A stretch of 64,000 bases of DNA from Paracoccus zhejiangensis (GCF_002847445.1 NZ_CP025430.1:3211001-3275000); one strand, 5' to 3'; shown: positions 46,629 through 55,224, numbered from the stretch's first letter. Notes: a model not told the origin generated them from the sequence alone. Numbers and translations: made by a program.

Positions 46629-47431
46629 CCCACCGGCTGTCTGTCGCGCACCTCTCCGCCATCACCCTGCCGCCGCCCGACTTCATCGAGGCCGCCGCTG
46701 TGGCCGGTTTCGATGGTGTCGGCCTGCGCCTGATGCGGGTGACCGAGGACAGTCCGGGCTATCCGCTGATGGAGGATCCCGCGCTGATGCGGGCGACCCT
46801 GGCGGCCTTGCGCCAGACCGGCCTTGCCCTGCGCGACATCGAATTCGTGAAGATCACGTCCGAGATCGATATTGCGGCTCTGGCCCCGCTGCTGGATGCG
46901 GGGGCCGAGCTTGGCGCCGCGCAACTGATCGCCGCGCCCTATGACGATGACCTCTCACGTCTGGCGGATCGCCTCGCCGCGCTGTCAGACCTCGCGCGCT
47001 CGCGCGGGATCGGCGTGGTGCTGGAGTTCTTTCCCTGGACCGTGGTGCCCGATCTCGCCGCCTGCTGGCGCGTGGTGCAGGCGGCGGGCGAGGGCGTCGG
47101 GATGCTGGTCGACAGCCTGCATATCGACCGCTCGAATTCGGACCTCGCGCTTCTGCGGCAGATCCCGCCCGACCGGCTGCCCTTTGCCCATCTCTGCGAC
47201 GCGCCGCGTCTGCCTGCCTATGACACCGAAGCGCTGCTGATGACCGCGCGTGCCGAGCGGTTGCCACCGGGCGAGGGACAAATCGATTTGCAGGCCTTCG
47301 TTGGCGCCCTGCCCAAGAACATCGACCTGTCGCTCGAGGTGCCGATGACGCGGAGGCTCATGGCCGAGGGCGGCGCGGCGGTGCTGCGGCACATCCATGC
47401 CGCAACCGTGGCCTTCCTCGACGCCCGCTAG
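46625..47431 (+). CDS. AP-endonuclease-2/xylose-isomerase-like TIM-barrel enzyme
   Basis: The 268-residue soluble metal-dependent TIM barrel has likely metal ligands in VVLEFFPWT (Glu), LVDSLHIDRSN (Asp), FAHLCDAP (His) and LSLEVPM (Glu). The run DAP, PGEGxxD, LSLE is shared in order with the N-terminal dehydratase domain of QuiC at 37867-39744. It may therefore be a second dehydroshikimate-dehydratase-type enzyme or an isomerase of a related ring acid. The ATGA overlap with the FAD gene indicates a two-step pathway. The product ends in DAR, and its stop is shared with the converging alcohol dehydrogenase gene. Confidence 0.83.
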   Translation: MTHRLSVAHLSAITLPPPDFIEAAAVAGFDGVGLRLMRVTEDSPGYPLMEDPALMRATLAALRQTGLALRDIEFVKITSEIDIAALAPLLDAGAELGAAQLIAAPYDDDLSRLADRLAALSDLARSRGIGVVLEFFPWTVVPDLAACWRVVQAAGEGVGMLVDSLHIDRSNSDLALLRQIPPDRLPFAHLCDAPRLPAYDTEALLMTARAERLPPGEGQIDLQAFVGALPKNIDLSLEVPMTRRLMAEGGAAVLRHIHAATVAFLDAR

Positions 47432-47439
47432 CGGGCGTC
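47420..47439. repeat. 20-bp perfect palindrome over two convergent stop codons
   Basis: GACGCCCGCTAGCGGGCGTC is fully self-complementary and centred on CTAG. On each strand it encodes Asp-Ala-Arg-stop, so both converging genes end with the same three residues. It can form a hairpin on either transcript but has no T-run. Confidence 0.8.
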
Positions 47440-48597
47440 CTGCATGGCGGCGTCGAACAGCGCGCGGGTATTCTCGCGCGTCATCTCGATCGGGTTGCCG
47501 CCGCAGGACGGGTCTTCCAGCGCCATCTCGGTCAACTCGTCGAGTCGGCTGGCCTCGACGCCCATCTCCGCCAGATTGCCGGGAATGCCCAGCTCGGCCC
47601 GCAGCTCCATCACCCGCGCGCGGAAGCCGTCGAAGCCGCCGGAAATCCCCAGATAATCGGCGGCGCGGCCGATCCGCTCCTCGATGGCGGCGCGGTTGAA
47701 ATCCAGCACCATCGGCATGACCACGGCATTGGTGGTGCCGTGATGGGTGCCATAGACCGCGCCGACCGGATGGCTCAGCGAATGGATCGCGCCCAGACCC
47801 TTTTGAAACGCCACCGCGCCCATGGCGGCGGCGCTCATCATCTGCGACCGGGCCTCGATATCGTCGGGGACGGCATAGGCGCGGGGCAGGTTTTCAAGCA
47901 CCAGCCGCATCCCTTCCAATGCGATGCCCTGCGACATCGGGTGATAGAAGGGGCTGGAATAGGCTTCCAGACAATGGGCGAAGGCGTCCATGCCGGTGCC
48001 GGCTGTGATGGCGCGGGGCATGCCAACGGTGAGTTCCGGGTCGCAGATGGTCACCGTGGGCAGCAGTTTCGGGTGGAAGATGATCTTCTTCTTGTGGGTG
48101 GCGCTGTTGGTCAGCACCCCGGCCCTGCCAACCTCGGAGCCGGTGCCGGCGGTGGTCGGCACGGCGATGATCGGCGCGATGGTGGCGGCATTGGCGCGCG
48201 TATACCAGTCGCCGATATCCTCGAGATCCCAGACCGAAACCGGTTGATCGACCATCAACGCGATCATCTTGCCCAGGTCCAGTGCCGAGCCGCCGCCAAA
48301 GCAGATCACCCCGTCATGCCCGCCAGCGCGATAGACGGCCAGCCCGGCCTCCATATTGCCCTCGTTCGGATTGGGATCGACCTCGCTGAAGACCGCGCGG
48401 CCAAGCCCGCTAGCCTCGAGGCTGTCCAGCGCGGCAGCGGTGATTGGCAGGCCGGCCAGTGCGCGGTCGGTCACGAGCAGCGGGCGGGTGATGCCGGCGC
48501 CCTTGCAGAGGTCAGGCAGTTCCGAAATGCGGCCGGCGCCGAACTTGATGGCGGTGGGATAGGACCAGTTCGCCCGTGGGCTTTGGCTGGGGCTCAT
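47428..48597 (-). CDS. Iron-containing alcohol dehydrogenase
   Basis: The 389-residue group III NAD(P)-dependent alcohol dehydrogenase shows FGGGSALDLGKMIAL as the cofactor loop and PTTAGTGSEVGRAGVL. Metal ligands are in GTGMDAFAHCLEAYSS and HSLSHPVGAVYGTHHGTTNA. Its ATG overlaps the aldehyde dehydrogenase stop as ATGA, so the alcohol product would pass to the aldehyde dehydrogenase. It is the last gene of the minus-strand string dctQ-dctM-dctP-GS-ALDH-ADH. Substrate is unknown, probably an alcohol or amino-alcohol derivative. Confidence 0.92.
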   Translation of the reverse strand: MSPSQSPRANWSYPTAIKFGAGRISELPDLCKGAGITRPLLVTDRALAGLPITAAALDSLEASGLGRAVFSEVDPNPNEGNMEAGLAVYRAGGHDGVICFGGGSALDLGKMIALMVDQPVSVWDLEDIGDWYTRANAATIAPIIAVPTTAGTGSEVGRAGVLTNSATHKKKIIFHPKLLPTVTICDPELTVGMPRAITAGTGMDAFAHCLEAYSSPFYHPMSQGIALEGMRLVLENLPRAYAVPDDIEARSQMMSAAAMGAVAFQKGLGAIHSLSHPVGAVYGTHHGTTNAVVMPMVLDFNRAAIEERIGRAADYLGISGGFDGFRARVMELRAELGIPGNLAEMGVEASRLDELTEMALEDPSCGGNPIEMTRENTRALFDAAMQDAR

Positions 48598-49982
48598 GAG
48601 GTGACCTTTTTCAGATGGAAGGATTTGGGCCGGGTGACGGCATGAAAGCCAAGCGCCGACAGGCTGGCGCCGCGGCCGGTATCCTTGACCCCGGTCCAGC
48701 ACAAAGCCGGGTCCAGATAGTCGCAGCGGTTCATGAAGACGGTGCCGGTCTCGAGCCGGTCGCCGATCTCCGCTGCCCGGTCGGGGTCGGCGGTCCAGAT
48801 CGAGGCGGTCAGCCCGTAATCGCTGTCATTCATCAGGGCGATGGCCTCGTCATCGCCCGAGACCTTCATGATGCCGACGACCGGGCCAAAGCTCTCCTCG
48901 CGCATCACCCGCATGTCATGGGTCACGTCGACCAGCACCTGTGGCGCCAGATAGGCACCGCCGTCATCGCCGGGAACATCGCCGGGCGCAATCAGCGGGC
49001 GCGCGCCCTGGGCCACGGCCTCGTCCACCTGATCGCGGACCACGCGGGCAAAGCGCTGATGCGCCATCGGTCCCATCGTCGTCTCGGGATCGGTCGGGTC
49101 GCCCAGCTTCAGGCTGCGGGTCCAGTCGGCGGCCTTGGCGACGAATTCGTCATAGAGGCTTTCGTGGACATAGATCCGCTCGATCCCGCAGCAGCATTGC
49201 CCGGAATTGAACATCGCCCCGTCCATCAGCCCGTTCACCGCCGCATCCAGATCCGCATCGGCGGCGACATAGCCGGGGTCCTTGCCGCCCAGCTCCAGCC
49301 CGGTGCCAGTAAAACCTCCCGCCGCTGCGCGCTCGATCGCCTGCCCACCCGCCACCGAACCGGTGAAGTTCACGAAGCCGAACAGGCGTTCGGAGATCAG
49401 CGCCTCGGTGGTGGCATGGTCGAGGACGAGGTTCTGGAACACATCGGCCGGCACGCCGCCGGCCTGCATCGCCTCGGCCAGCCGCTCGCCCGCCAGCAGG
49501 GTCTGGCTGGCATGTTTCAGCACCACGGCATTGCCGGCGATCAGCGCGGGCACGATGCCGTTGATCGCGGTCAGGAAGGGATAGTTCCAGGGCGCGATGA
49601 TGAAGACGACGCCAACAGGGGCACGGTGCAGCTCGCGGCGGAAGCGGTCGCTGTCCTCGACCACCTCGGGCGCGAGAACGTCGGGCGCGATCCGGGCCAT
49701 GTAGTCGGCGCGCTCGCGCACGCCGCCCATCTCGCCGCCATAGCGGACCGGGCGGCCCATCATCCGCGCCAGTTCCGGCACGATCTTGTCATTCATGGCG
49801 ATCAGCGCCGCGACCCCGGCCATCACCTTCTCGATGCGGTCAGTCAGCGGCAGGGCGGCCCATGCCGGTTGCGCGGCCTTGGCGCGGGCGATGGCGGCGC
49901 GCGCGGCATCGGGGGTCAGCACCGCGCGCTCGGCATAGACTGTGCCATCGACGGGAGAGATCAGCTTGATCGTGTCAACCAT
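48594..49982 (-). CDS. NAD(P)-dependent aldehyde dehydrogenase
   Basis: The 462-residue aldehyde dehydrogenase superfamily enzyme has FIIAPWNYPFLTAINGIVPALIAGNAVVLK as its cofactor region. GLELGGKDPGYV contains the general-base Glu, and FNSGQCCCGIERIYV the nucleophile Cys (three Cys in a row). EESFGPVVGIMKV is the C-terminal block. It starts 24 bases downstream of the glutamine-synthetase-like gene and overlaps the alcohol dehydrogenase. The three enzymes suggest ligation, oxidation and acid formation from an imported amine or alcohol, an inference. Confidence 0.93.
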   Translation of the reverse strand: MVDTIKLISPVDGTVYAERAVLTPDAARAAIARAKAAQPAWAALPLTDRIEKVMAGVAALIAMNDKIVPELARMMGRPVRYGGEMGGVRERADYMARIAPDVLAPEVVEDSDRFRRELHRAPVGVVFIIAPWNYPFLTAINGIVPALIAGNAVVLKHASQTLLAGERLAEAMQAGGVPADVFQNLVLDHATTEALISERLFGFVNFTGSVAGGQAIERAAAGGFTGTGLELGGKDPGYVAADADLDAAVNGLMDGAMFNSGQCCCGIERIYVHESLYDEFVAKAADWTRSLKLGDPTDPETTMGPMAHQRFARVVRDQVDEAVAQGARPLIAPGDVPGDDGGAYLAPQVLVDVTHDMRVMREESFGPVVGIMKVSGDDEAIALMNDSDYGLTASIWTADPDRAAEIGDRLETGTVFMNRCDYLDPALCWTGVKDTGRGASLSALGFHAVTRPKSFHLKKVTS

Positions 49983-50005
49983 GTGTCAGCGTCCATTTCT
50001 GCGCC

Positions 50006-51367
50006 TTACGCGCGTTCGAATCCGCGGGCGACTTCCCAGTCACTGACCACGCGGTTCTGCTCCTCTATCTCCCACAACGCGGCGCGGTGGTAGTGGCGGA
50101 CCACATCCTCGCCAAAGGCGTCGCGCAGCATGTCGGATGCCAACGCCGCCTCGGCCGCGTCGCCAAGGGTGCGGGGGATCTGCGGGGCATTGGCGGATTG
50201 GTAGATGTCGCCGGTCAGCGGCGGGCCAAGGTCCATCTGCTTTTCCACCCCGTCGAGGCCGGCCGCCAGCAGGGCGGCACAGGCCAGGTAGGGGTTCAGG
50301 TCGGCCCCGCCGATGCGGCATTCGATGCGGACGGCATTGGTCCCCTCGCCGCAAAGGCGGAAGCCGGCGGTGCGGTTGTCCACGCTCCAGACCGTGCGGG
50401 TGGGGGCAAAGGTGCCGGTGACGAAGCGCTTGTAGCTGTTGATGTTCGGGGCGAGGAACAGGGTGATTGCGCCGGCATGGGCCAGTTGTCCGGCGACATA
50501 GGATTTCATCAGCGCCGACATGCCGAGCGGGTCTTTCTTGTCGGCGAAGGCGTTCTTGCCGCCCTTGAACAGCGACTGGTGGACATGGGACGAACTGCCG
50601 ACCTTGTCGTGGTTGTATTTCGCCATGAAGGTGGCGGCGTGGCCGGCCTGACGCGCGATCTCCTTGGTCGCCATCTTGATCAGCACATGCATGTCCGCCG
50701 TATCCAGCGCATCGGAATAGCGGGCGTTGATCTCGTGCTGTCCGCGCTCGGCCTCGCCTTTCGAGCATTCGACCGGCACGCCGGCACCGTAAAGCCCGTT
50801 GCGCAGGGCGCGCAGCACGGTCTCGGCCTCGGATGTCTCGGTGATCGCATAGTCCACGTTGTAGCGCGGCGAGGGCGTCAGCGGGCGATAGCCCGTGTCG
50901 AACAGTTGCTTGTAACTCTCTTCGAAGAGAAAGAACTCAAGCTCGGTCGCCATCTGTGGTTCAAACCCCATCTCGCGGGCGCGGGCGACCTGGCGGGCGA
51001 GGATGCTGCGCGGGGCATGGGGAACGGGCTGATGCGTGTGATGGTCCAGCAGATCGACCATGCAAAGCGCCGTGCCGGGTGCCCAGGGCAGGCGGCGCAG
51101 GGTGGCGAGATCGGGGCGCATGGTGTAATCGCCATAGCCCTTGTCCCAGCTGGCCGAGGCATAGCCGGGAACGGTGGACATTTCGTAATCGGTGGCCAGC
51201 AGATAGTTGCAGCTGTGGGTTTCCTCGTGGCTGTCGAGGAAATGCTGGGCGTGGAAGCGCTTGCCCATCAGCCGGCCCTGCATGTCGACCAGCGCCACGG
51301 CCACGGTGTCGATCTCGCCGCTTTTCACGGCCGTCTTGAGACTGCTGAGCGTCAGGTTGGCGGGCAT
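50006..51367 (-). CDS. Glutamine synthetase family protein (gamma-glutamylamine ligase-like)
   Basis: The 453-residue ATP-dependent ligase belongs to the GlnA/PuuA superfamily. DMQGRLMGKRFHAQHFLD is the N-terminal beta-grasp block. MATELEFFLFEESYKQL supplies metal Glu residues, AERGQHEINARYSDALDTADMHV and HNKVGSSSHVHQSLFK-type sequence (seen as YNHDKVGSSSHVHQSL) the ATP and metal sites, and ECRIGGADLNPYLACAALLAAGL the C-terminal block. Context with TRAP, aldehyde and alcohol dehydrogenases suggests gamma-glutamylation of an amine or amino alcohol rather than ammonia assimilation. ATG 51367 has GGAGG upstream. Confidence 0.92.
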   Translation of the reverse strand: MPANLTLSSLKTAVKSGEIDTVAVALVDMQGRLMGKRFHAQHFLDSHEETHSCNYLLATDYEMSTVPGYASASWDKGYGDYTMRPDLATLRRLPWAPGTALCMVDLLDHHTHQPVPHAPRSILARQVARAREMGFEPQMATELEFFLFEESYKQLFDTGYRPLTPSPRYNVDYAITETSEAETVLRALRNGLYGAGVPVECSKGEAERGQHEINARYSDALDTADMHVLIKMATKEIARQAGHAATFMAKYNHDKVGSSSHVHQSLFKGGKNAFADKKDPLGMSALMKSYVAGQLAHAGAITLFLAPNINSYKRFVTGTFAPTRTVWSVDNRTAGFRLCGEGTNAVRIECRIGGADLNPYLACAALLAAGLDGVEKQMDLGPPLTGDIYQSANAPQIPRTLGDAAEAALASDMLRDAFGEDVVRHYHRAALWEIEEQNRVVSDWEVARGFERA

Positions 51368-51388
51368 CACGTCCTCCGGTCGGATGAA

Positions 51389-51412
51389 CCGGGCGCAGGG
51401 TGCTGCGCCCGG
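51389..51412 (-). promoter_or_regulatory. Intercistronic stem-loop after dctP
   Basis: A 9-bp perfect stem CCGGGCGCA/TGCGCCCGG closes a 6-base loop between the dctP stop and the glutamine-synthetase-like start. The position parallels the hairpin after tctC, so it probably stabilises the abundant binding-protein message. Confidence 0.6.
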
Positions 51413-51442
51413 CAGGATCAGGATAGCGTCAGGCAGAGAGGA

Positions 51443-52519
51443 TCAGCGATAGGGATAGCCGGCCTTTTCCATATTGGCGGCATAGGTCTTGAAGGCCTGA
51501 ACCACCTTTCCGGCGCGCTCGCTGCTGCTGGCGACCTCGTCCCAGAAGCCCTCGGCATCCTTGTTCACCTGCGCCCATTCCTCGTCGGGCAGGCTGGTCA
51601 GCTCCATCTTCTCGCCCTCGACGCGCAGCTTGGCCTCGCCGCCCCAATACCAGACATTGCGATAGTAATGGGACTGGTCGATGGTGATGCGGAACAGCTC
51701 CTGTAGATGCGGCGGCACCTTTTCCCAGCTGGCAGTATTGGCGAAATAGCTGCCGAACCACGCGCCGGTCACCGAGTTGGTCAGCGCGTATTTGCAGACA
51801 TCGGCCCAACCCACCTCGTAGGCCTCGGTAAAGCCGCACCAGGCGACGCCGTCGAGTTCCCCGGTCTGCATGGCGACTTCGACGTTGTCCCAGGGGATCG
51901 TCACCGGGATCAGGCCATAGCGCGACAGGAACTTGCCAGCGGTCGGCACGCCGAAGACGCGCAGGCCCTTCATGTCGGCAAGGCTGCGGATCGGCTTGTC
52001 GACGGTGAAGATGTGCAGCGGGTCCCACGCGCCCGAGGACAGCCAGGTGACATTGTCGACCTCGCCGTAAGCCTCGGCCCAGATCTCGTTCAGGCCGTAA
52101 TATTGGAACAGCGCCGCCACATCGAGGCTGTAGCGGGTGGCAAAGGGGAAATAGCCGCCGAAGACCGAGATATCGACCGGCGAGGCCATGGTCGCCTCGT
52201 CCGACTGCACCGCGTCCAGCGTGCCGTTCTGCAGTGCGCGGAACAGGTCGGCGGTGGGAACGAGCTGGTCGGCATAGTAGAGCTCGATCTCCATCTCGCC
52301 ATTGGCGGCGGCGTTGAAGGCCTCGATCTGCGGCTTGATGACATGGGCGCCAAGCGGGGCGCCAGAATAGGTCTGCAGCCGCCACTTGATCGGCGCGCCC
52401 TGCGCCAGCACGGCGGGGGCGGCCAGCGTCGAGGCGGCGGCGCCAAGGCCAGCGCGTTTCAGGAAGGTCCGGCGGCTGGACAGGATCCGCTCGGACGGGG
52501 TCATCGGGGTCTCGGTCAT
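51443..52519 (-). CDS. dctP: TRAP transporter substrate-binding protein DctP
   Basis: The 358-residue periplasmic receptor has a twin-arginine signal (SSRRTFLKRAGLGAAASTLAAPAVLAQ). IKWRLQTYSGAPLGAHVIKPQIEAFN and GLRVFGVPTAGKFLSRYG are DctP blocks; the latter carries the expected carboxylate-binding Arg. GGAGG precedes ATG 52519. It follows dctM by 59 bases. The ligand is probably an organic acid taken up for the enzymes encoded just downstream. Confidence 0.93.
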   Translation of the reverse strand: MTETPMTPSERILSSRRTFLKRAGLGAAASTLAAPAVLAQGAPIKWRLQTYSGAPLGAHVIKPQIEAFNAAANGEMEIELYYADQLVPTADLFRALQNGTLDAVQSDEATMASPVDISVFGGYFPFATRYSLDVAALFQYYGLNEIWAEAYGEVDNVTWLSSGAWDPLHIFTVDKPIRSLADMKGLRVFGVPTAGKFLSRYGLIPVTIPWDNVEVAMQTGELDGVAWCGFTEAYEVGWADVCKYALTNSVTGAWFGSYFANTASWEKVPPHLQELFRITIDQSHYYRNVWYWGGEAKLRVEGEKMELTSLPDEEWAQVNKDAEGFWDEVASSSERAGKVVQAFKTYAANMEKAGYPYR

Positions 52520-52578
52520 GTTATCCTCCGTTGTTGGGTTTATGGGGCCCTCTTCGCGGGGTCTTGGATCTTGGGGGA

Positions 52579-53916
52579 CTATCCCCGGACGTTCATCTGC
52601 TCGGGCAGCCACAGCGCGATGCCGGGCCAGATCATCACCAGGATGATGGTCAGCATCATCATCAGCGCGAAGGGCCAGATCGAGCGATAGATATCGACCA
52701 GCGTGATTTCCTTGGGCGCGAGCGAGCGCATCAGGAACAGGTTATAGCCGAAGGGCGGCGTGATATAGGCGATCTGGCAGGTGATGGTGTAGAGGACGCC
52801 GAACCAGATCAGCTGGTTGTCGATCCCCAAATCCAGCGATCCGACCAGCGGCACGTAAAGCGGCGCGACGATGACCAGCATGGCGGTGTCATCCAGAAAG
52901 ATGCCCATCAGGATGAAGCTCAGCTGCATCATGATGATGATCTGCCAGGGACCCAGATCCCAGGTGTTCAGGAACAGGTTCTCGATCGCCCTGACAGCGC
53001 CAAGCCCGTCGAAGACCGCGCCAAAGGCCAGCGCCGCGAGGATCAGCCACAGGAACATGCAGCTGACCGACAGCGTCTTGATCGATGTCGACTTGATCAG
53101 CGCCCATGTCACCCGGCCCTTGACCAGTGCCGCCAGCGTCGCCGCTGTCGCCCCCACGGCCGAGCTTTCCACCAGCGAGGTATAGCCCATGACGAACAGC
53201 CCGGTCATGGTGAAGAAGATCAGGAAGGGGATAATGCCCGCTCGCGCCAGCGCCAGCTTTTCCGACATCGGCATGTTCAACTCGGCCTCGTCCACGGTCG
53301 GCGCGAGCTTCGGGTTCAGCTTGGCGCGGATGAGGATGTAGACGACGAACATGGTTGCCATCAGCAGGCCCGGGACCAGCCCGGCGAACCACAGTTTCGA
53401 CACCGGCTGACGCGCGATCATGCCGTAAAGCACCATCACCACCGAGGGCGGGATCAGGATGCCAAGCGACGAGCCGCCCTGCACCACGCCCGAGATCAGC
53501 ACCTTGTCGTAACCCCGCCGCAGCATCTCGGGCAGGGCGATGGTCGCGCCGATGGCCATGCCGGCGACCGAGAGGCCGTTCATGGCCGAGATGATCACCA
53601 TCAACAGGATCGTGCCCACGGCCAGCCCGCCGGGCAGGCGCCCGAACCAGACATGCAGCATCTTGTAGAGATCTTCGGCGATGCCCGATTCCGACAGGAT
53701 GTAGCCCATGTAGATGAACATCGGCAGGGTCAGCATCGCGTACCAGTTGAACAGCTTGAACACCTGGTTGAAGGGCAGCTCGATCGCGCCCTGCCCATAG
53801 AGCAGCAGCGCCGCCCCGGCGGCGACGAAGCCGATGGCGGCAAAGACCCTCTGGCCGCTGACCAGAAGCAGCACCATCGAGGCGAACATCAGAAGGGCAA
53901 TCGCCTCGTAGCTCAT
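52579..53916 (-). CDS. dctM: TRAP transporter large permease DctM
   Basis: The 445-residue inner-membrane protein has about 12 helices. GLPGGLAVGTILLMVIISAMNGLSVAGMA-type sequence (RLPGGLAVGTILLMVII), GGSSLGILIPPSVVMVLYG and FLDDTAMLVIVAPLYVPLV are TRAP DctM signatures. ATG 53916 overlaps the dctQ stop as ATGA. It forms one transporter with DctQ and DctP, energised by a sodium or proton gradient. Confidence 0.95.
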   Translation of the reverse strand: MSYEAIALLMFASMVLLLVSGQRVFAAIGFVAAGAALLLYGQGAIELPFNQVFKLFNWYAMLTLPMFIYMGYILSESGIAEDLYKMLHVWFGRLPGGLAVGTILLMVIISAMNGLSVAGMAIGATIALPEMLRRGYDKVLISGVVQGGSSLGILIPPSVVMVLYGMIARQPVSKLWFAGLVPGLLMATMFVVYILIRAKLNPKLAPTVDEAELNMPMSEKLALARAGIIPFLIFFTMTGLFVMGYTSLVESSAVGATAATLAALVKGRVTWALIKSTSIKTLSVSCMFLWLILAALAFGAVFDGLGAVRAIENLFLNTWDLGPWQIIIMMQLSFILMGIFLDDTAMLVIVAPLYVPLVGSLDLGIDNQLIWFGVLYTITCQIAYITPPFGYNLFLMRSLAPKEITLVDIYRSIWPFALMMMLTIILVMIWPGIALWLPEQMNVRG

Positions 53917-54425
53917 GCGATGGGCTCTCCGCGCAGGGTGGCGATATGCTTGAAGACCAGCGAGAAGGCCTGCAGCAGCATCAGGACAAGGCAGGCCACC
54001 ATCAGCGCCTTGATCGGGATGACCGAGGGATTCCACATCGAGAACCGCCGCTCGTCCGTGGCGATGGCATATTGCAGGCTGGAGATGGAGCCGGCCAGCA
54101 TGACCCCCAGGTAGAAGATCAGGCACCAGACGGTGACCAGGTCCAGCCGCGCCTTGCCGCGTTCGGAGAGATGCGAATAGATCAGGTCCATCCGCACATG
54201 CTCGTCATTCTTCAGCGTGAAGGGGCCGCCGAGGAAGTAATAGGCGGCCAGCGTGAACTGGGTCAGCTCGATTGCCCAATGGACCGGGATGTTCAGCACG
54301 TTGCGGGTGACCGCGTCCAGCAGCAGGGTCGCCACCATGACGAAGATCAGCGAGGCGGCGAGCCAACCCGACCAGTCGCTGAGCCGGTCGACGATACGCA
54401 CATAGTTGCGGATGATTCCCGGCAT
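53913..54425 (-). CDS. dctQ: TRAP transporter small permease DctQ
   Basis: The 170-residue membrane protein has four helices. WSGWLAASLIFVMVATLLLDAVTRNVLN and HWAIELTQFTLAAYYFLGGPFTLKNDEHVRMDLIYSHLSER are conserved DctQ blocks. It is the first gene of the minus-strand operon. The DeoR regulator gene ends 20 bases upstream of its start on the same strand, so the regulator may be cotranscribed with it. Confidence 0.94.
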   Translation of the reverse strand: MPGIIRNYVRIVDRLSDWSGWLAASLIFVMVATLLLDAVTRNVLNIPVHWAIELTQFTLAAYYFLGGPFTLKNDEHVRMDLIYSHLSERGKARLDLVTVWCLIFYLGVMLAGSISSLQYAIATDERRFSMWNPSVIPIKALMVACLVLMLLQAFSLVFKHIATLRGEPIA

Positions 54426-54445
54426 GATCGCTGTCCTCGCCTCCC

Positions 54446-55204
54446 CTAGATCCAGACCTTGACGCCGTGCGCAGTGAAGGCGGCCCGGTCATGGCCGCTG
54501 ATCCGCTCATCGGTGATCAAGAGGCCGATCGCGTCGCTGCGGCAGACCGAGAAGGCCGCGCGACGACCCAGCTTGCTGCTGTCGGCAAGGATGATCAGGT
54601 TGCGGGCATTGGCGGCCATGGCCCGGCCCACCTGCGCCTCGTCATGGCTGGCATCCATCGCCCCGATCTCGGGCGAGAGGGCGGCCACGGTCAGCACGCA
54701 ATGATCGGCCTGAAATTCGCTGATCTGCCCTAGCACCGCCGCGCCCACCGTCTGCGCATTGCCCGAGACATAGCGCCCGCCCAGCAGGTAGATGTCGGCA
54801 TCCGATCCCGCCTGTGCCAGCGCCTCGGCCAGCTGGCAGGAATTGGTGATGATGGTCAGTCCGGTCATCGTCGCCAGCGCCGGCGCCGCCGCCAGCGTGG
54901 TCGAGCCGGTATCGATGAAGATGGTATCCCCGGGTTCCAGCGCATCGACCAGCCGCCGGCCGATCCGCGCCTTTTCGCTGCTGGCAAGGGCCGTGCGCAC
55001 CGGCATGCTGGGTTCGCTGAGCAGCCGGGTGCTGCGGGCGCCGCCATGGACCTTCATGATCCGCCCGGCCTCGGCCAGACGCGACAGATCGCGGCGAATG
55101 GTTTCGGTCGAGACGGTGAAGCGCTCGGCCAGAAGCTCGACGCTGACAGAGCCTTCTTCCCAGATGAGTCCCTCGATCTGCAATCGTCTCTCGCGTGGCT
55201 TCAT
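54446..55204 (-). CDS. DeoR/GlpR-family transcriptional regulator
   Basis: The 252-residue repressor-type protein has an N-terminal HTH (LIWEEGSVSVELLAERFTVSTETIRRDLSRLAEAGRIMKVHGGA) and a DeoR sugar-phosphate sensor domain with DTIFIDTGSTTLAAAPAL and ITNSCQLAEAL. It lies between the TRAP operon (same strand, 20 bases downstream) and the divergent GlpA-like operon (170-base gap), so it could control either or both. The effector is probably a phosphorylated sugar or polyol made by the FGGY kinase. Confidence 0.92.
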   Translation of the reverse strand: MKPRERRLQIEGLIWEEGSVSVELLAERFTVSTETIRRDLSRLAEAGRIMKVHGGARSTRLLSEPSMPVRTALASSEKARIGRRLVDALEPGDTIFIDTGSTTLAAAPALATMTGLTIITNSCQLAEALAQAGSDADIYLLGGRYVSGNAQTVGAAVLGQISEFQADHCVLTVAALSPEIGAMDASHDEAQVGRAMAANARNLIILADSSKLGRRAAFSVCRSDAIGLLITDERISGHDRAAFTAHGVKVWI

Positions 55205-55224
55205 CGCATTGCCCGACCCCCAAT

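Noticed and set aside
50012..50024. GTTCGAATCC, like a tRNA T-loop
   Set aside because: It lies in the last codons of the glutamine-synthetase-like gene and no acceptor stem or anticodon arm surrounds it.
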